Assembly: GCF_000220395.1 (NCBI RefSeq)
Contig: NW_004086219.1
Coordinates: 1-30,489 of the forward strand
From: Ichthyophthirius multifiliis
Lineage: Eukaryota > Ciliophora > Oligohymenophorea > Hymenostomatida
Direction: 5' to 3'
Length of the DNA: 30,489 nt
Shown here: piece by piece, positions 12,040 to 23,780 of the stretch
Numbering within the stretch: the first letter of the stretch is position 1
How the letters are laid out: each line of letters opens with the position of its first letter
Notes under the pieces: generated by a model
The model's database searches: none
The model's input: only the letters and a program-made list of their open reading frames with translations
What the model was told of the DNA's origin: nothing
Translations under genes and position numbers: made by a program

Positions 12040-15000
12040 AACCTACTATTATATTCATTTTATTCATCATCTGAACTTTCTTAATCTTAATTTTCATTTT
12101 TTTATATTAATTCTTTTATTGAAGTATAATTTTTTAAAAATCCATCACAATGCTGATATAAATAATCTACGTGTTTTAATGGAATATCTAAAAATAAAAA
12201 TAGAATATTTTCTTTTTAATCTTTTATTAGTAAAGTCATACTAGTAATAAAAATAACAGAAATTATACTTATAATTGATAATGAAACTATTGATATTATA
12301 ACACCTATATTTAATTAATCTAAATCTTTTATTATTATATTGTTAACATGTTCAGATAAATCTTATAAAGTAATATATATATTATTATAATAATTATCAA
12401 CAATTGTGTTAAATTGTCCTTCTTGAAAAATTTATTATTTTTTCGTCAATTCTGAAAAACCTTTAGAAACAGCCATTAACTAATTTTTTATAATATATAT
12501 ATATATAATCTTTTTAATACATTTATATATATATTTTTAATTTACTACTGATATACTATTTAAATAATCAATAGTTTCCATTTAATAACCACTTTCATAA
12601 TATTTATTATAAATTCTCATTTATAGATCTCTTTTAAACGAATTTATAAAAATATCATATTATTATTAATTTAAGTCGTTTATAATATCTGAAACAGCCT
12701 AAATTGATATGTTCAATTATTATTTCATAGCATCTGTTTAATAATAGTCTTGATTAATATAATTTTATGATAAAAGTTCCATATTTAATACTAATGATAC
12801 TATTTAATTACAGTACATTACTCTTTAATTTATTTTTGTTATTACATCTACGTTTAATTTATATTATTTGAATATTTATTTACATGAAAAGAATTAAAAT
12901 GTACTTATTGCTAATGTAAATATTAACCAACATATATTTATTGTTTTAAATATTAAAATTGATTAATGCTTTTTGTTTTTTTTGTTAAAAAAATATAAAT
13001 AAATAGACGGTAAAATATTTATATTTTTTTATAAATACTTTACTTTATGCTCTGTATTTAATACTTTTATTATTATATTTTATGAATTTTTTTAATTAAA
13101 TATTTAATATTCCTCCTTACTTTCGTATATATCTCCAGATTAATTTTAAAAAATACTATTTTCATTTTCATCTGAGTCCTTTTTTTGTTTTGGTTTAATA
13201 ATATATATATATGTTTTTTCTAATACCGAATCTACTAAGTAATTTTCATTAAAAATATTTTCAATTTTATTATTAATTAATCTTTTAGTTTTAATATTTT
13301 AACAATATTCAGCAAATACTCTAGGCTATTCTTATTAAAATTATTATTATTAAGAAACAATATCTTCATTTTCATAATAATCATCTTAATTTGAAGTTTT
13401 ATAAAATTCAATAATAAACTTTTATAAATAATCATTTTAATGCTAAATATTATTTTAAGATAAGTTTTAATTTGAAGGTTAGTTATCATTTTAATTTTAG
13501 TTATTATTTATATTTTAATATTAATTATTGTTATAATGTTAATTATTATCATAAGGTTAGATATTTTCTTAAGGAATTAATTATAAAGAATATTATGAAT
13601 TTTATTAGTCTTATATTTATTTATATTATTAATTATAATTATTTTTAATAATTTCAGGACTATATAAATTATTATTATCTGAATTATTTTACTGAGAATT
13701 AATATTGTTTGTACTTGGAACACTTTTAACACTAATATGTAATTTTCTTTCGATTTTGTTTTCCTATACTTTATCTATTTAAAAAGAATAGCCAACTAAT
13801 TAATAACAAAAATTATAATCATCTTGTATAAAATTATTAATATTATCATTATTATTATTAATATTATTTGTACTTATTTAATTTTTATTATTATTGATAA
13901 TAGTATTTTTTTTAATTGAATTTTTATTTTATTTTATTTAATTATTTATATCTTTTTTATTTACTGGAAGTTCTATTTTTTCAGTTCGACATATAAAACT
14001 TTAATTATTTAATCTGAACTCTTTTTATTTATTTATAAATAAATATTTATCTTAATCCCAATTTTATATCTAATAAAATAATATATGTATTATAAATATA
14101 TATATAATATATATATTTTTTTTTATTTATATATTTATATTTTTATATAAATTATTTAATTTTATTTATATATTTATAAATACATATATATATATTTCAT
14201 TTTTTTTTACTATTTATGATATATTCATTTGTATATTTTATTTTTTAAATATTTAGGAAGTTAGATCGAATATATTAATTGCAGATTAAGATATATCAGT
14301 TATTAAATTTAATTCATTTGTGAATATAAAAACAGTGTTTTTAGTTTAAACATCGGCTTCAAAAACTACAAAAAACTTCTAAAAATCTTCTGTTATCGGT
14401 CTTACATTGTATAAAATAGGAAAAATATATCCGTTTTTATTTTTTGCGAAATTTTTTTATTCCCGATTGAAATAATTGCTTTCTAGTGTTGTAACATATA
14501 TATTTTCAAGCATTTTATTTACTAGGCTTTCATGATAAATAGATATTATATTTGGAAGGATCAAAGATAAGTCTTTTCCTATTATTTCGTCCCTTTAATA
14601 CCCAAAAAGTACTGAAAAAAGCATATTTATATTCTATATTGTAGTTTATTAGGTTTTTCTTTTTTAAGCTATTATATAAGGCCTAGGTTCATTAGAATAA
14701 TCGAATATTTAGTCATTTTTTCTATTTTCTATTCCATACTTTCCATTATTTCTTTACATTTTTACATAGTTTTTAAACCATTTTCTCTATCATTTAATAC
14801 TTATATAAGAAATTAACCAAAAACCTTTTTAAAATATATATATATATTTATTTATATTTTATATATATAAATATTTTTTTATACTTTATATATTTAAGGA
14901 ACATTAGAATTTAATTTAATCATTTATTCGAAATGATATCTTGCTTTATATACACAATTACTTATTCCTGAACCTAATATATTTAATCTTCCCAGGGCTA

Positions 15001-16830
15001 TATTACTATCTTCCTTTAAACTAGCCCAAAATTCCTTATGTAATTAAGCAGATAATTTCATTAGTTCTTCACATTATTATATATGGGATTCGAATTCGAT
15101 TCTTTTAACAATATCATTTCCTCCATCATCATCTTCTGATATTTAATCGGAATTTGAAGTTATTATTGTTTTGAATCTATATATAATAAATTATTCGTCA
15201 AATGTAGGTTTTGTACTTTCACTTAGTTTAAATTATTATAATGATTATTCTCTCTTTTTTATATTTTTTGTGTTTTTGTTTTTTGTTATATTGTTACTTT
15301 TTTCATTCTTTCGAGTAAAAAAAATGCGTAAGATATTCTTAGTTTGGTACATGTGGGAAATTTTTTAAGACCGTTTATATATATTCTATCTAATTCCTAT
15401 TTTGTTGTTGTTGTAAATATTAATTTTTGTTTAGTTTTTTTTTTTTACTTTTATTAAATTCTTTATTGTTTCTTCCATTTCATCTTCTGTTTGTTTAATT
15501 TTCTTTTATTTTTTGCTTTTTAAAGGACAATCTTCTTCTTGGCAAATTTCTTTATGTTTTTCTACATATCCAATAAGTAACATATAGGCGTTTTTATCAG
15601 TTTTTTAATCTTAAATTAAAGATAATACGTATCTTAAATGTCCTTGGACTTATTCCCCGTTTTTAAATTTCATTTAGCTTCTAATAAGTGTATCTATTCT
15701 ACTTTTCTTAGATGTGAGCATAATGAAAGATATAAAAGGTAATCCTAAAACCCAAATGATAAGTCCTCCATTAAAACTTGTACTGAATAAAACTTAACTT
15801 ATTAAAAGCATGAAATTAGTCCATAAATAATAAGTAGTTACTATTTTATAAAATTTGCCAACCTTTTTTTATTTGTATAATATATATATGTAAAATATTT
15901 TTATTTTTTCAAAAAAAAATAAGTAAACTTCTTTATCATAATAAGGATCTTCCATATTATAAACCCAATGTAAAGAAAAACTCAATACGAAAAGTAAAAT
16001 AACTAAGAGCCAATCATTTCCTTCTGGAACAAAACTAAAAATAAACTGACAAACTACTTTATTAATAATAAACACTACTTCACCTTTCGAATCTTACCTA
16101 GAAGTTCTATTTGCAGATGTCATTTTCGGTTCGAAATAAGTCAAAGACACTATACTACTTATAATGACGAAAATAAGCATAAAAAGTATCGAAATAATCT
16201 AATGGACTAGCATCCAGCCTTTCCAACATTAGACATCGTTAAAATAACTCAAAACTTAAATCCCTTGATCATTAGCCTCACATTCTACTACAGATATCAA
16301 TTATTCGGTTATAGGAAGAAATAGTACAGTTACGAAAAGAGAGGCGACTGATGATAGGATTTTTAAAGGCCAGGTTATACCAAATTTATTTTAAGAAAAA
16401 GAATATGAAACATATAGAATGTCTATTATTATTAATAATATTAGGAAATTTAAACTATATACATTTACTATATACAAGTCAAAGTTTATTCGAGGCATAT
16501 AGTTTTTTAAATCGAATAAACCGAAAAAAGCAAAAACTACTTCCAAAAATGAAGTTGCCTTCCATATATGTTTTATTTTGTCATTAAATGGAAAAGAATG
16601 CATTTATAAATAATCTGCACCTGTTTAGTAAAATAACATCTTTTTTTATTTTTATTTTTTTGCGCTGTTTTTTTTTTATTTTTTACTAAAATATCTTCTT
16701 CTTCTTCTTTTAATAATACATATAATACTTGAAAAACAACTGTTTTTATGCTGTTAATAATGGCTTCTACTCCTTTAATTTCATTTTAAAGGATATTGTT
16801 TTTCCCCTCAAGGTTTTAGTTATCATCCAT
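10331..16830 (-). CDS. Large multi-transmembrane PAS-domain protein, TmcB ('tiny macrocysts') type
   Basis: Probably a membrane sensor or signalling protein; ligand and output are unknown. ATG is at 16828-16830 and TGA at 10331-10333. Introns: 16640-16686, 15863-15928, 15397-15448, 15254-15297, 14825-14884, 14070-14210, 12480-12545, a long one ending at 12042, 11099-11171, 10900-10960, 10725-10781 and 10457-10536. The predicted protein is about 1745 residues. The first 400 residues hold several membrane helices (VILLFVLSFSLHWVY, GGLIIWVLGLPFISFIML). A helical block follows (NAYMLLVGYVEKHKEICQEE), then a PAS domain near 570-690 with LFGYQRDEIIGKDLSLILP and NKNGYIFPILYNVRPI. An Asn/Gln-rich stretch of about 350 residues follows. 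C-terminal membrane helices flank a probable extracellular region with the cysteine pair in GDPCTQINSTLLNQCQKA; the end is RTIKMLNMIPIKVI. One frame slip at 14716-14721 (A6 on the coding strand) needs one extra base. Family named from memory; PAS is the firmest part. Confidence 0.75.
11527..12042 (-). other. Unusually long intron of the PAS gene, acceptor ambiguous
   Basis: The donor GT is at 12041-12042 in phase 2. The acceptor AG at 11527-11528 keeps the frame through to the membrane segment KQLFLKYMIIIIISLLYS. An alternative acceptor at 11578 would add an acidic stretch (SDNNLNDEEIQSQEELM) that looks coding, but it breaks frame. The interior is nearly all A and T and contains an (AT)n tract at 11991-12032. 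It is much longer than the other introns of this gene (44-141 bp). Confidence 0.5.
11991..12032. repeat. (AT)21 microsatellite inside an intron
   Basis: A perfect AT dinucleotide tract close to the donor end of the long intron of the PAS gene. Confidence 0.8.
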
Positions 16831-18771
16831 ATTTTTTGTATATATATTTATGCTTTTTTGTTTATAAATTAAAAACAATTTTTTGTTAATTATTTCAGTA
16901 TTATTTTCTTTTAAAAAATAACTCTTTTATATAATTTATTTTTTATAATTAAGATAAATTTTTAAAAAATTTAATATAAATTTAAAAAAAAAAATATTAA
17001 ATATATAATATATAATACATAATAGAATTTTAATTTATTATTAAAATTCTGATTGGAATTTTAAATTAATATTTTTTGATTAATTAATCATAGATTTTTA
17101 CTTAAGTTTTAATAATTACATATAATCTAATAAGTTATTAATGTCACTTTATAATAATTCAGAATTATAAAAGGAAGATTAATTCAATAATTTATATTGT
17201 AAATTAAATTTGATATATTCTAATCGAATAAATTAATTATTTATTAGATTAATTAAACTTTCAAAAATAAATTTAGAAATCTATAAAATTATATTTTTTT
17301 AAAATAAAAAAATTAAAACTTTAAAAATTAAATTAAATAAATATTAACATCAAAAATCAAATTATAATTTATATATTTTTATAACTTTTTATAAAATTCA
17401 AATATTATTTAATATCTTAAGGAGGTCACATTTAAATATATCTTACAGATTAATATTTTATAAAAGAAAAGTTTTAAAATATAATAATTATTTATTAAGG
17501 TAATAAGTCAAACTATTTATTTAGTTTAAATTTATATTTCTTTTAATAATTTTAATATTTTTTATTAAAAATAAAAATTTAATAATATTTTGTTATTATA
17601 TTAAGAATACTATTAATAAATTTGATTATATATACATATATATTTTATTTTTAATTAATCAATTTAATTTTATATAAAATTAAAATTACATATTTTATTT
17701 AATTAAATTATTTTTAGAAAATATATAAAAATAAATATTTTGGAATATTTATTTGTAATAATTATAGGTAAATAAAATAATTAATAAATATATATTTAAT
17801 CATAGAATTATATTTAATATACAAAGAAAACGCTGAATATTTTGAGAATAAAATAAAAATCAAATAATTTATTAATTTTAAATAAAAATTATAATTTTTA
17901 ATATTATTTCTATAATATAAATAATTCTTAATCTTTTAAATTTAAAAATAAGTCTTTTATAGAAATTTTATATAAATTATAGTTCAAATAATATATAAAA
18001 AGCATGTTTAGATATATACAAATTAAATAAAATTTAATTAACTTAATTATTTATTGATTTTTTAATATTTATAAAATCGTAAATAATAAAAACTAATTTA
18101 TTATATTTTTAAGTTTAAAATATATTAAAGATATATTTAAATATAAATATTAAATGTATATGATTTTAAATAAAAATAATATTAAATTATATATTTTGAT
18201 TTAAATATATTATAAAAATTGAAATAATAATGTTTTAATTTAAAATAAGTAAAATTAAATATTTTACAAAAAATTATCAAAATATTAAAATGATTTATAG
18301 AAACAAAGATAAAGGTAGGTAAATAGATAAGTAAAAAAAAAGTATTTAATATATATATATATAATATATATATATATTTATATATTTTATATATATAATT
18401 ATATATTATTTATATTTTATATATATTTATATTTTTATTTTTTATTTTAAAATTATATATTCTTTATCTTTTAATTTTTTAATCTATATTTAAAAAATTA
18501 ATTATATAATTTTTTTTTAATTTATTAGACTTTCTATATTTTTTAATTCAATAATTTAGTGTTGATATAACAAATATAATAACTTAATATATTTATATTT
18601 TATAAAATAATTCATACTCTAATTTACAAAGTCTAACATATTTATTTTTAATATAAAATAAATTATCTATAAAAAACTAAATTCAAATTTATTTTTATAC
18701 ACAAATAAAAAATAATAAAATTATATAAAGAATAAAAAAGAGAAAAAAATAAAAATTTAACCAGAAAAATA
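16831..18771. other. Divergent intergenic region of about 1.9 kb
   Basis: Lies between the start of the minus-strand PAS gene and the start of plus-strand eL24, so it must contain promoters for both. It is over 85 percent A and T by eye, with (AT)n tracts at 18345-18425. I can define no promoter element. One TGA-free reading frame (17141-17836) is listed separately as doubtful. Confidence 0.5.
17141..17836 (+). CDS. Doubtful open frame in the divergent region
   Basis: A TGA-free frame of 231 codons runs from an ATG at 17141 to TGA at 17834. The first 25 or so residues (MSLYNNSELQKEDQFNN) look like coding sequence. The rest is Ile/Leu/Phe/Lys/Asn as expected of random AT-rich DNA. With only one stop codon in the code, and that one containing G, frames of this length arise by chance in such DNA. 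No family is recognised. I would not treat it as a gene without transcript support. Confidence 0.15.
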
Positions 18772-19242
18772 ATGGTCGTAAAAACAGATATATGCTCATT
18801 TAGTGAATACAAAATTTATCCTGGAAGAGGCTAAAGATACTTTGCTAAAGATGGAAGAGGTTTCTTTTTCTTAACAAAGAAAGCCAAATCTCTTTCATTT
18901 AGAAAAGTTAAAGCTTAAAAAATCACATGGACAGTTGCAAGAAGAAGATTATTTAAAAAAGTAAAAAGCACTGATATATCACTAAGAAAAAAGAAGAAAG
19001 CAGTTGTAACTCAAAGATCAATTGTTGGTATTTCCTTAGAAGAACTTAATAAGAGAAAAAATTAAGATGCTTAAGTTAAAAAAGCTGAAGCTGAAAAATA
19101 TCTAAGAGATTACAAATAGAAAAAATAATAGTAAATTGACAAGAAAAGAAGTGATAGAAAATTATAAGGAAAAGATACTAAGATTGCAAAAAAATAAGAT
19201 GCTAAAAAAGTAAAGAATCCTAAATAAGCTAAAAAATAATGA
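18772..19242 (+). CDS. RPL24: Large-subunit ribosomal protein eL24 (RPL24)
   Basis: Cytosolic 60S ribosomal protein, 156 residues, close to the usual size of eukaryotic eL24. The ATG at 18772 gives MVVKTDICSFSEYKIYPGRG, followed by RYFAKDGRGFFFL, QKITWTVARRRLFKK and a Lys/Ala/Gln-rich C-terminal tail. These match the conserved eL24 start (CSFSGYKIYPG) and the INWTVLYRRKHKK region. No intron interrupts it, unlike every other well-supported gene here. It uses TAA or TAG for Gln many times (for example within PGRGQRYF and throughout the tail) and ends in TGA directly after a sense TAA, which makes it the cleanest proof of the genetic code. Of the paired cysteines of many eL24 proteins, only the first (residue 8) is evident; the second, downstream one is replaced (AKSLSF). 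Confidence 0.95.
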
Positions 19243-19707
19243 TTATGAATATTTTTTTAAAATAATTTTTTTATTTTTTTGTTTAAACAAAAAAAATAAG
19301 AGAAAATATCAAAAAATTAAAAATTAAAGGAAAATATTTTATATATTAAGCTTAACTTTATGTTTTTATGTTATATTAAAAATATTTAAATATAATTATT
19401 AATATTTATCATGTTTTATATATATAAATATATATATTGTATATTTTATATGAACGATTATTTTAATTTTTAATGTTATTATTTCTTATGTAATCAATGA
19501 ATGAAAAAAAGAAGACTAAAATATATTTTTCTAGTTTAAATTGAGTGTAGTATATACATATAAACTATTATATATATATATTTTTTGTTTTCTATATATT
19601 TACTATAAAAATTATATTAATTAAATTAAATATATTTTTATTAATATTTCTTTATTTCACAAATTTTTAGTTATAATCGATTTTAATTTTAACATATATA
19701 AGAAAAT
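19243..19707. other. AT-rich spacer
   Basis: About 465 bp between eL24 and Dcp2 on the same strand. No coding character and no recognisable terminator or promoter element. Confidence 0.5.
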
Positions 19708-20497
19708 ATGAGTTAAATTCAAAAAATATCTGAATTTTATATGAATGATTTATTGTGGTATATTAAAAATAATTAAAAATAAAAATTTTCATTAAATTTA
19801 GCAGATTTATTGTTAACACCCCAGAATCAGAAAGAAGTATAATTAGAATATGTTTTAAATTTTAAGTATTAAAATAAAAAATCTAGTTATTATTAAATAT
19901 ATAAATTTAATAAAAGGAAGCATATTGGTATTATACAGATTTAATTTAAAAGAAAAATAAATTAGAAAAAATAGACTTTTAAGAATTTATATAAATATTT
20001 AAATAGGCTACTCCTTTTTTAAGACATTTGAATATATCAGCTTAAGAAATTGAACATGATTTTTATGAATATAAGAAAAAAATACCAAGATATGGTTCAA
20101 TAATAATAAATGAAGATAAAAACAAAATACTTTTAAGTACAAAATAAATAATTAAAGATTTGAATAATATAAAATAATAGTAAAAAACATAAAAGCTAAA
20201 AAATACGGATTTCCAAAAGGATAAATAAATTATAATGAATCTCCTTTAGATTGTGCAATAAGAGAAACTATGGAAGAAATAGGATTTAACATTTCTAATT
20301 ATGTAAAACCAGATGTAATTAATATACATTATAAATTAAATAAATAAATAATTTTTTGTTTAGGATTATATTTTAAAATAATTGAAAAATGGATAAACTC
20401 ATGGATATTTTATAGCTTATTAAATTAGTGAATAGCATTAGTTTAATCCTATGGCAAGAAATGAAATCGATGACATAAAGTTTATTTAAATAAATAT

Positions 20498-20556
<59 letters not shown>

Positions 20557-20871
20557 TATTTAATTTAAAGATGGTTCCATATCAAGTATATAGAATAAAA
20601 TAAAGACTAATTATAATTTTAAAATGTTGCTGAATTTTTAGGATCAATTAAACTATTTTTAAAGGAAAAAGTACTAAGACTTAGAAAAGCTGATTAAGAA
20701 AATAATAAAAATTTGTATGAATAATCATTAGAAGATATATTTTTAGATTTTTAAGAATTCTTAAAAGGTGATTGTATTTTAACTACTAATTAAAAAAACT
20801 AAACTGGAATTGCTTAAAATATAATTTTGAATCCTTTTTTAGATTTTAAATTTGAATTTAGCAATATATGA
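19708..20871 (+). CDS. DCP2: mRNA-decapping enzyme Dcp2 (Nudix hydrolase)
   Basis: Dcp2 removes the 5' cap of mRNA, committing it to 5'-3' decay. Introns at 19758-19801, 19866-19916, 20137-20180 and 20480-20570 are in phase. The N-terminal regulatory region (Box A) is clear: NDLLCRFIVNTPESERSIIR, then EAYWYYTDLI, like DLCSRFI-N-P and QAHWFYEDF of known Dcp2. The linker IPRYGSIIINEDKNKILLI leads to the Nudix box, G-x5-E-x7-RE-x2-EE-x-G as GQINYNESPLDCAIRETMEE, starting near residue 135. The usual WGFPKGK appears as YGFPKGQ. Later FNPMARNEIDDIKWFHI matches the end of the catalytic fold. In the assembly one frame slip lies at the A5 run 20385-20389, where removing one A restores the frame (310 residues). 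The C-terminal extension is short, about 100 residues. Confidence 0.9.
20509..20552. repeat. (AT)22 microsatellite inside an intron
   Basis: A perfect AT dinucleotide tract within the fourth intron (20480-20570) of the Dcp2 gene. Confidence 0.8.
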
Positions 20872-21439
20872 AATATATAAATATTCATTTTTATATATAT
20901 ATATATATATATTGTTAAGTATATTTTTAATATTTTAGATATTCTCTTTTTTTTTTACATTTAATAAAATAATTAATTGAATTAAATATAATTTTTTATA
21001 TAAAATATTTGATTTAACACAATTATTACTAAATATTCTTTTATTAGAAAATATATATAATAAATTATGTATCTCTTTATTAAAAATTAGAAATAATCAA
21101 ATGAAATATATTATTTATTTTTTATAAGATTATATTATTAATATTATATATATTATAAACAACATAATTTAATTAAATAAATAAATTGATTTTTTCTCAT
21201 TAAATAAGTTAATTATTTTTTAAAACATCTATTTTTTATCTTATATATATAATAAAGAACCTTTCTGATTTTTTTATAATGCTGAAATTGTCTCATAATA
21301 AAGTTTTAAAAAATCAAACAAACATAATAAAATGAATAACTATATAAAATATATATATATATAAGTTTGTAGTATATTTATTCCTAGCTCTTATTTATAT
21401 AAAAAAATTAATAAATATTGAACTTTTTCTGATAAAACT
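20872..21439. other. AT-rich spacer
   Basis: About 570 bp following Dcp2 with no open frame of coding character. Contains an (AT)n tract near 20895-20912. Confidence 0.45.
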
Positions 21440-21960
21440 ATGTCTTTTTTTAATATAAAATAGTATAAGAAGATTAATAATATTTTTTGTTTTATATTAA
21501 TTCTTTATTTATAGAAAAGGTTATTATTACGAATTTATTAAATTAATTATTGAAATGTAATAATATTTTTATTGAAATAAAATTTTTAGAAAATGATGAA
21601 ATAAAATTATAAACATTTAAAAAATAAAAATAATTGAAATTAATTTAATGATAGTTAGTTTATAAATTATTCTGATTAATATAGATAGTCATTATTAATA
21701 AGTAAAAATAGATTTTAGAATAAAAAAAAAATGAAGTAAATTTAAAAAGAAGAAATAAATTAAAATTTGTTTAAGAGTTTAGATTCGAATTTTATTTTTG
21801 TATAGATTAATTTGTTTTAGAGAATTTATTTTAAAGAAAATTTTGAATTATTATAGGATATTTATTTTAGAAAAATTTAAAAAACATTAGAAAAAGATTA
21901 AGTATAAGATGGATAATTTATAGATTGTTAAATTTTTATAATTTTTTAAAAATAAAATTA
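21440..21960 (+). CDS. Possible small or decaying gene, unrecognised
   Basis: ATG at 21440 opens MSFFNIKQYKKINNIF. A 26-nt GT-AG segment at 21489-21514, if spliced, continues in phase as QKVIITNLLNQLLKCNN and ends at TGA 21649. An overlapping frame then continues with coding-like composition (FINYSDQYRQSLLISKNRF, then LEKDQVQDGQFIDCQ) to about 21960 before dissolving into AT-rich sequence. One frame slip near 21620-21640 would join the two parts. No family is recognised and there is no clear 3' end. It could be a true short gene, a fragment, or chance; the Gln/Asp/Ser content argues mildly for coding. Confidence 0.3.
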
Positions 21961-23269
21961 TATTTATATATTAATAAAATTAAATAAAAAAATGAAAAAT
22001 TATATTTTATTAATTTAATTAATTAATTAATGTGTTTTATTTTTATTATATTTATAGAAAACAATTGAAAAAAAAATTAATTTAGAAAAAAAATTGATTT
22101 AATTATTATTAATATTAAAAAAAAAAAAAATTATTTATAATATTTTTATTATTATTTTTTATATTTAATAATATTCTATTATAAAAGTTAGTTTATTTAT
22201 TTTTAATTAAATATAAAATAATTATAAAAAAAAAAAATATCTAATTATTTTTATTTAAATAAAAATTTATAAAAAATATTGATTTGATTATTTATTAAAA
22301 ATAAATATTTTTTTTCATTAAAATATAATTAATTTTAATTAAAGAATTTTTATTTATATATTATTAAATTAAAATAATAAAATAGATATTAATATTATTT
22401 ATTATAATATAAAATATAAATATATTATATATAATATATTATATATATTTTTTTATAATATAAATATTTTTTAAATCTGTTGTTTTTATTTTTAATATTT
22501 TTTAAAAAAAGATTTAATTATTAATAATTAAATTAATTAATTTTATTAAATAATTTTTCCAAGAAGTTTATATTTTTTATGAATTTCATTTTTATTTTTA
22601 TTTTTATTTTATGATATTTTATATATTTTTTTATTTAAAATTTAACTAAAATCCAACACTACTTTCAATGAATTATATAATAGTGAATTTTCTTTATTTT
22701 TCATATATTTTTTATTTTAATAAGATTATTATCTTTCAATAGAACCTATATATAGTTATTTATTCTTTACTATATTATATTATCTTAATTATAATATATA
22801 TAAATATATTACTTTATTAATACTTCACTTTTTTATTAACCATTTTAATTAATGTATATAATTTTCCAAATAGTGAACCTCAATTTTAAATAAAAAAATT
22901 AGTATAATTATATTATAATATTAAAATGCTTTTTTGACAAGAAAATAAATCATATATAAATATTATTTTCCTAATAATAAATTTTAATTAACATAGATAG
23001 AGTAATTATTTATTGACTTTTATAAAAAATTAATATAAGAACTATAAATAATTTTTCATTAATGTAAATAATATATATATTAATTATATTATTATTATTT
23101 ATAATGTATAGAATTATATTAAAATGTTTTTATAAACACAGAAATTATCAAGAATATTATAAAAACTTAAAAAATAAAAGATATTAGTTAATGTTTAAAA
23201 AAATATATTATATAATGAATTTATATATAAGAATTAAATTTTCAGTTATTATTTTTATAATAATATATA

Positions 23270-23317
<48 letters not shown>

Positions 23318-23780
23318 TATATATATATATTTAATAGGATTAATTATATTTATAAAAAAATTAAATAATTAATAATTTAATTTTAAACTTATTAGTTTAA
23401 TAAAAAAAAATTATTGCAAATTTTTAACTATTAATAGACTATATTAATAAAATATATTTAAAAAAGATTATACATTTGTATTATAAATTATTAAATGTAT
23501 ATTATAATGTTAATATTTATATATATAAATGATATAATAATTATAAAAAGAATTTTTAGTAATTAATTTATATTAAATATAGTAAAAAAATTAATATTTA
23601 TAGATAATAATAATATTTAATAATAAATTTATGAGTAATATAAAGCTTTTAAAAAATCTAGATATTAAAATCTAGATATTTATAAATATTTTATTTATTT
23701 ATTTATTTTTTTTTTAAAAAAAAAAATTATATTTTTATATTTATTATATTATAGAAATAATTTTTATTATATATTAAATA
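21961..23780. other. Long AT-rich non-coding stretch
   Basis: About 1.8 kb almost entirely of A and T, with long A and T runs and an (AT)n tract at about 23273-23330. I see no gene, RNA gene or structured repeat. Its right end should hold the promoter of the ABC transporter. Confidence 0.5.

Noticed and set aside
13277-13489. Separate minus-strand frame starting MITNLQIK
   Set aside because: An alternate frame of the Asn/Gln-rich exon of the PAS gene; the in-phase frame has far stronger composition bias and joins both neighbours.
15171-15368. Plus-strand hydrophobic frame
   Set aside because: Antisense to two exons and the 15254-15297 intron of the PAS gene.
16351-16587. Plus-strand frame starting MIGFLKARLY
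   Set aside because: Antisense to the membrane-helix exon of the PAS gene on the minus strand.
22000-23780. Possible origin or centromere-like AT region
   Set aside because: It is AT-rich but no more organised than other spacers here; no specific element supports such a role.
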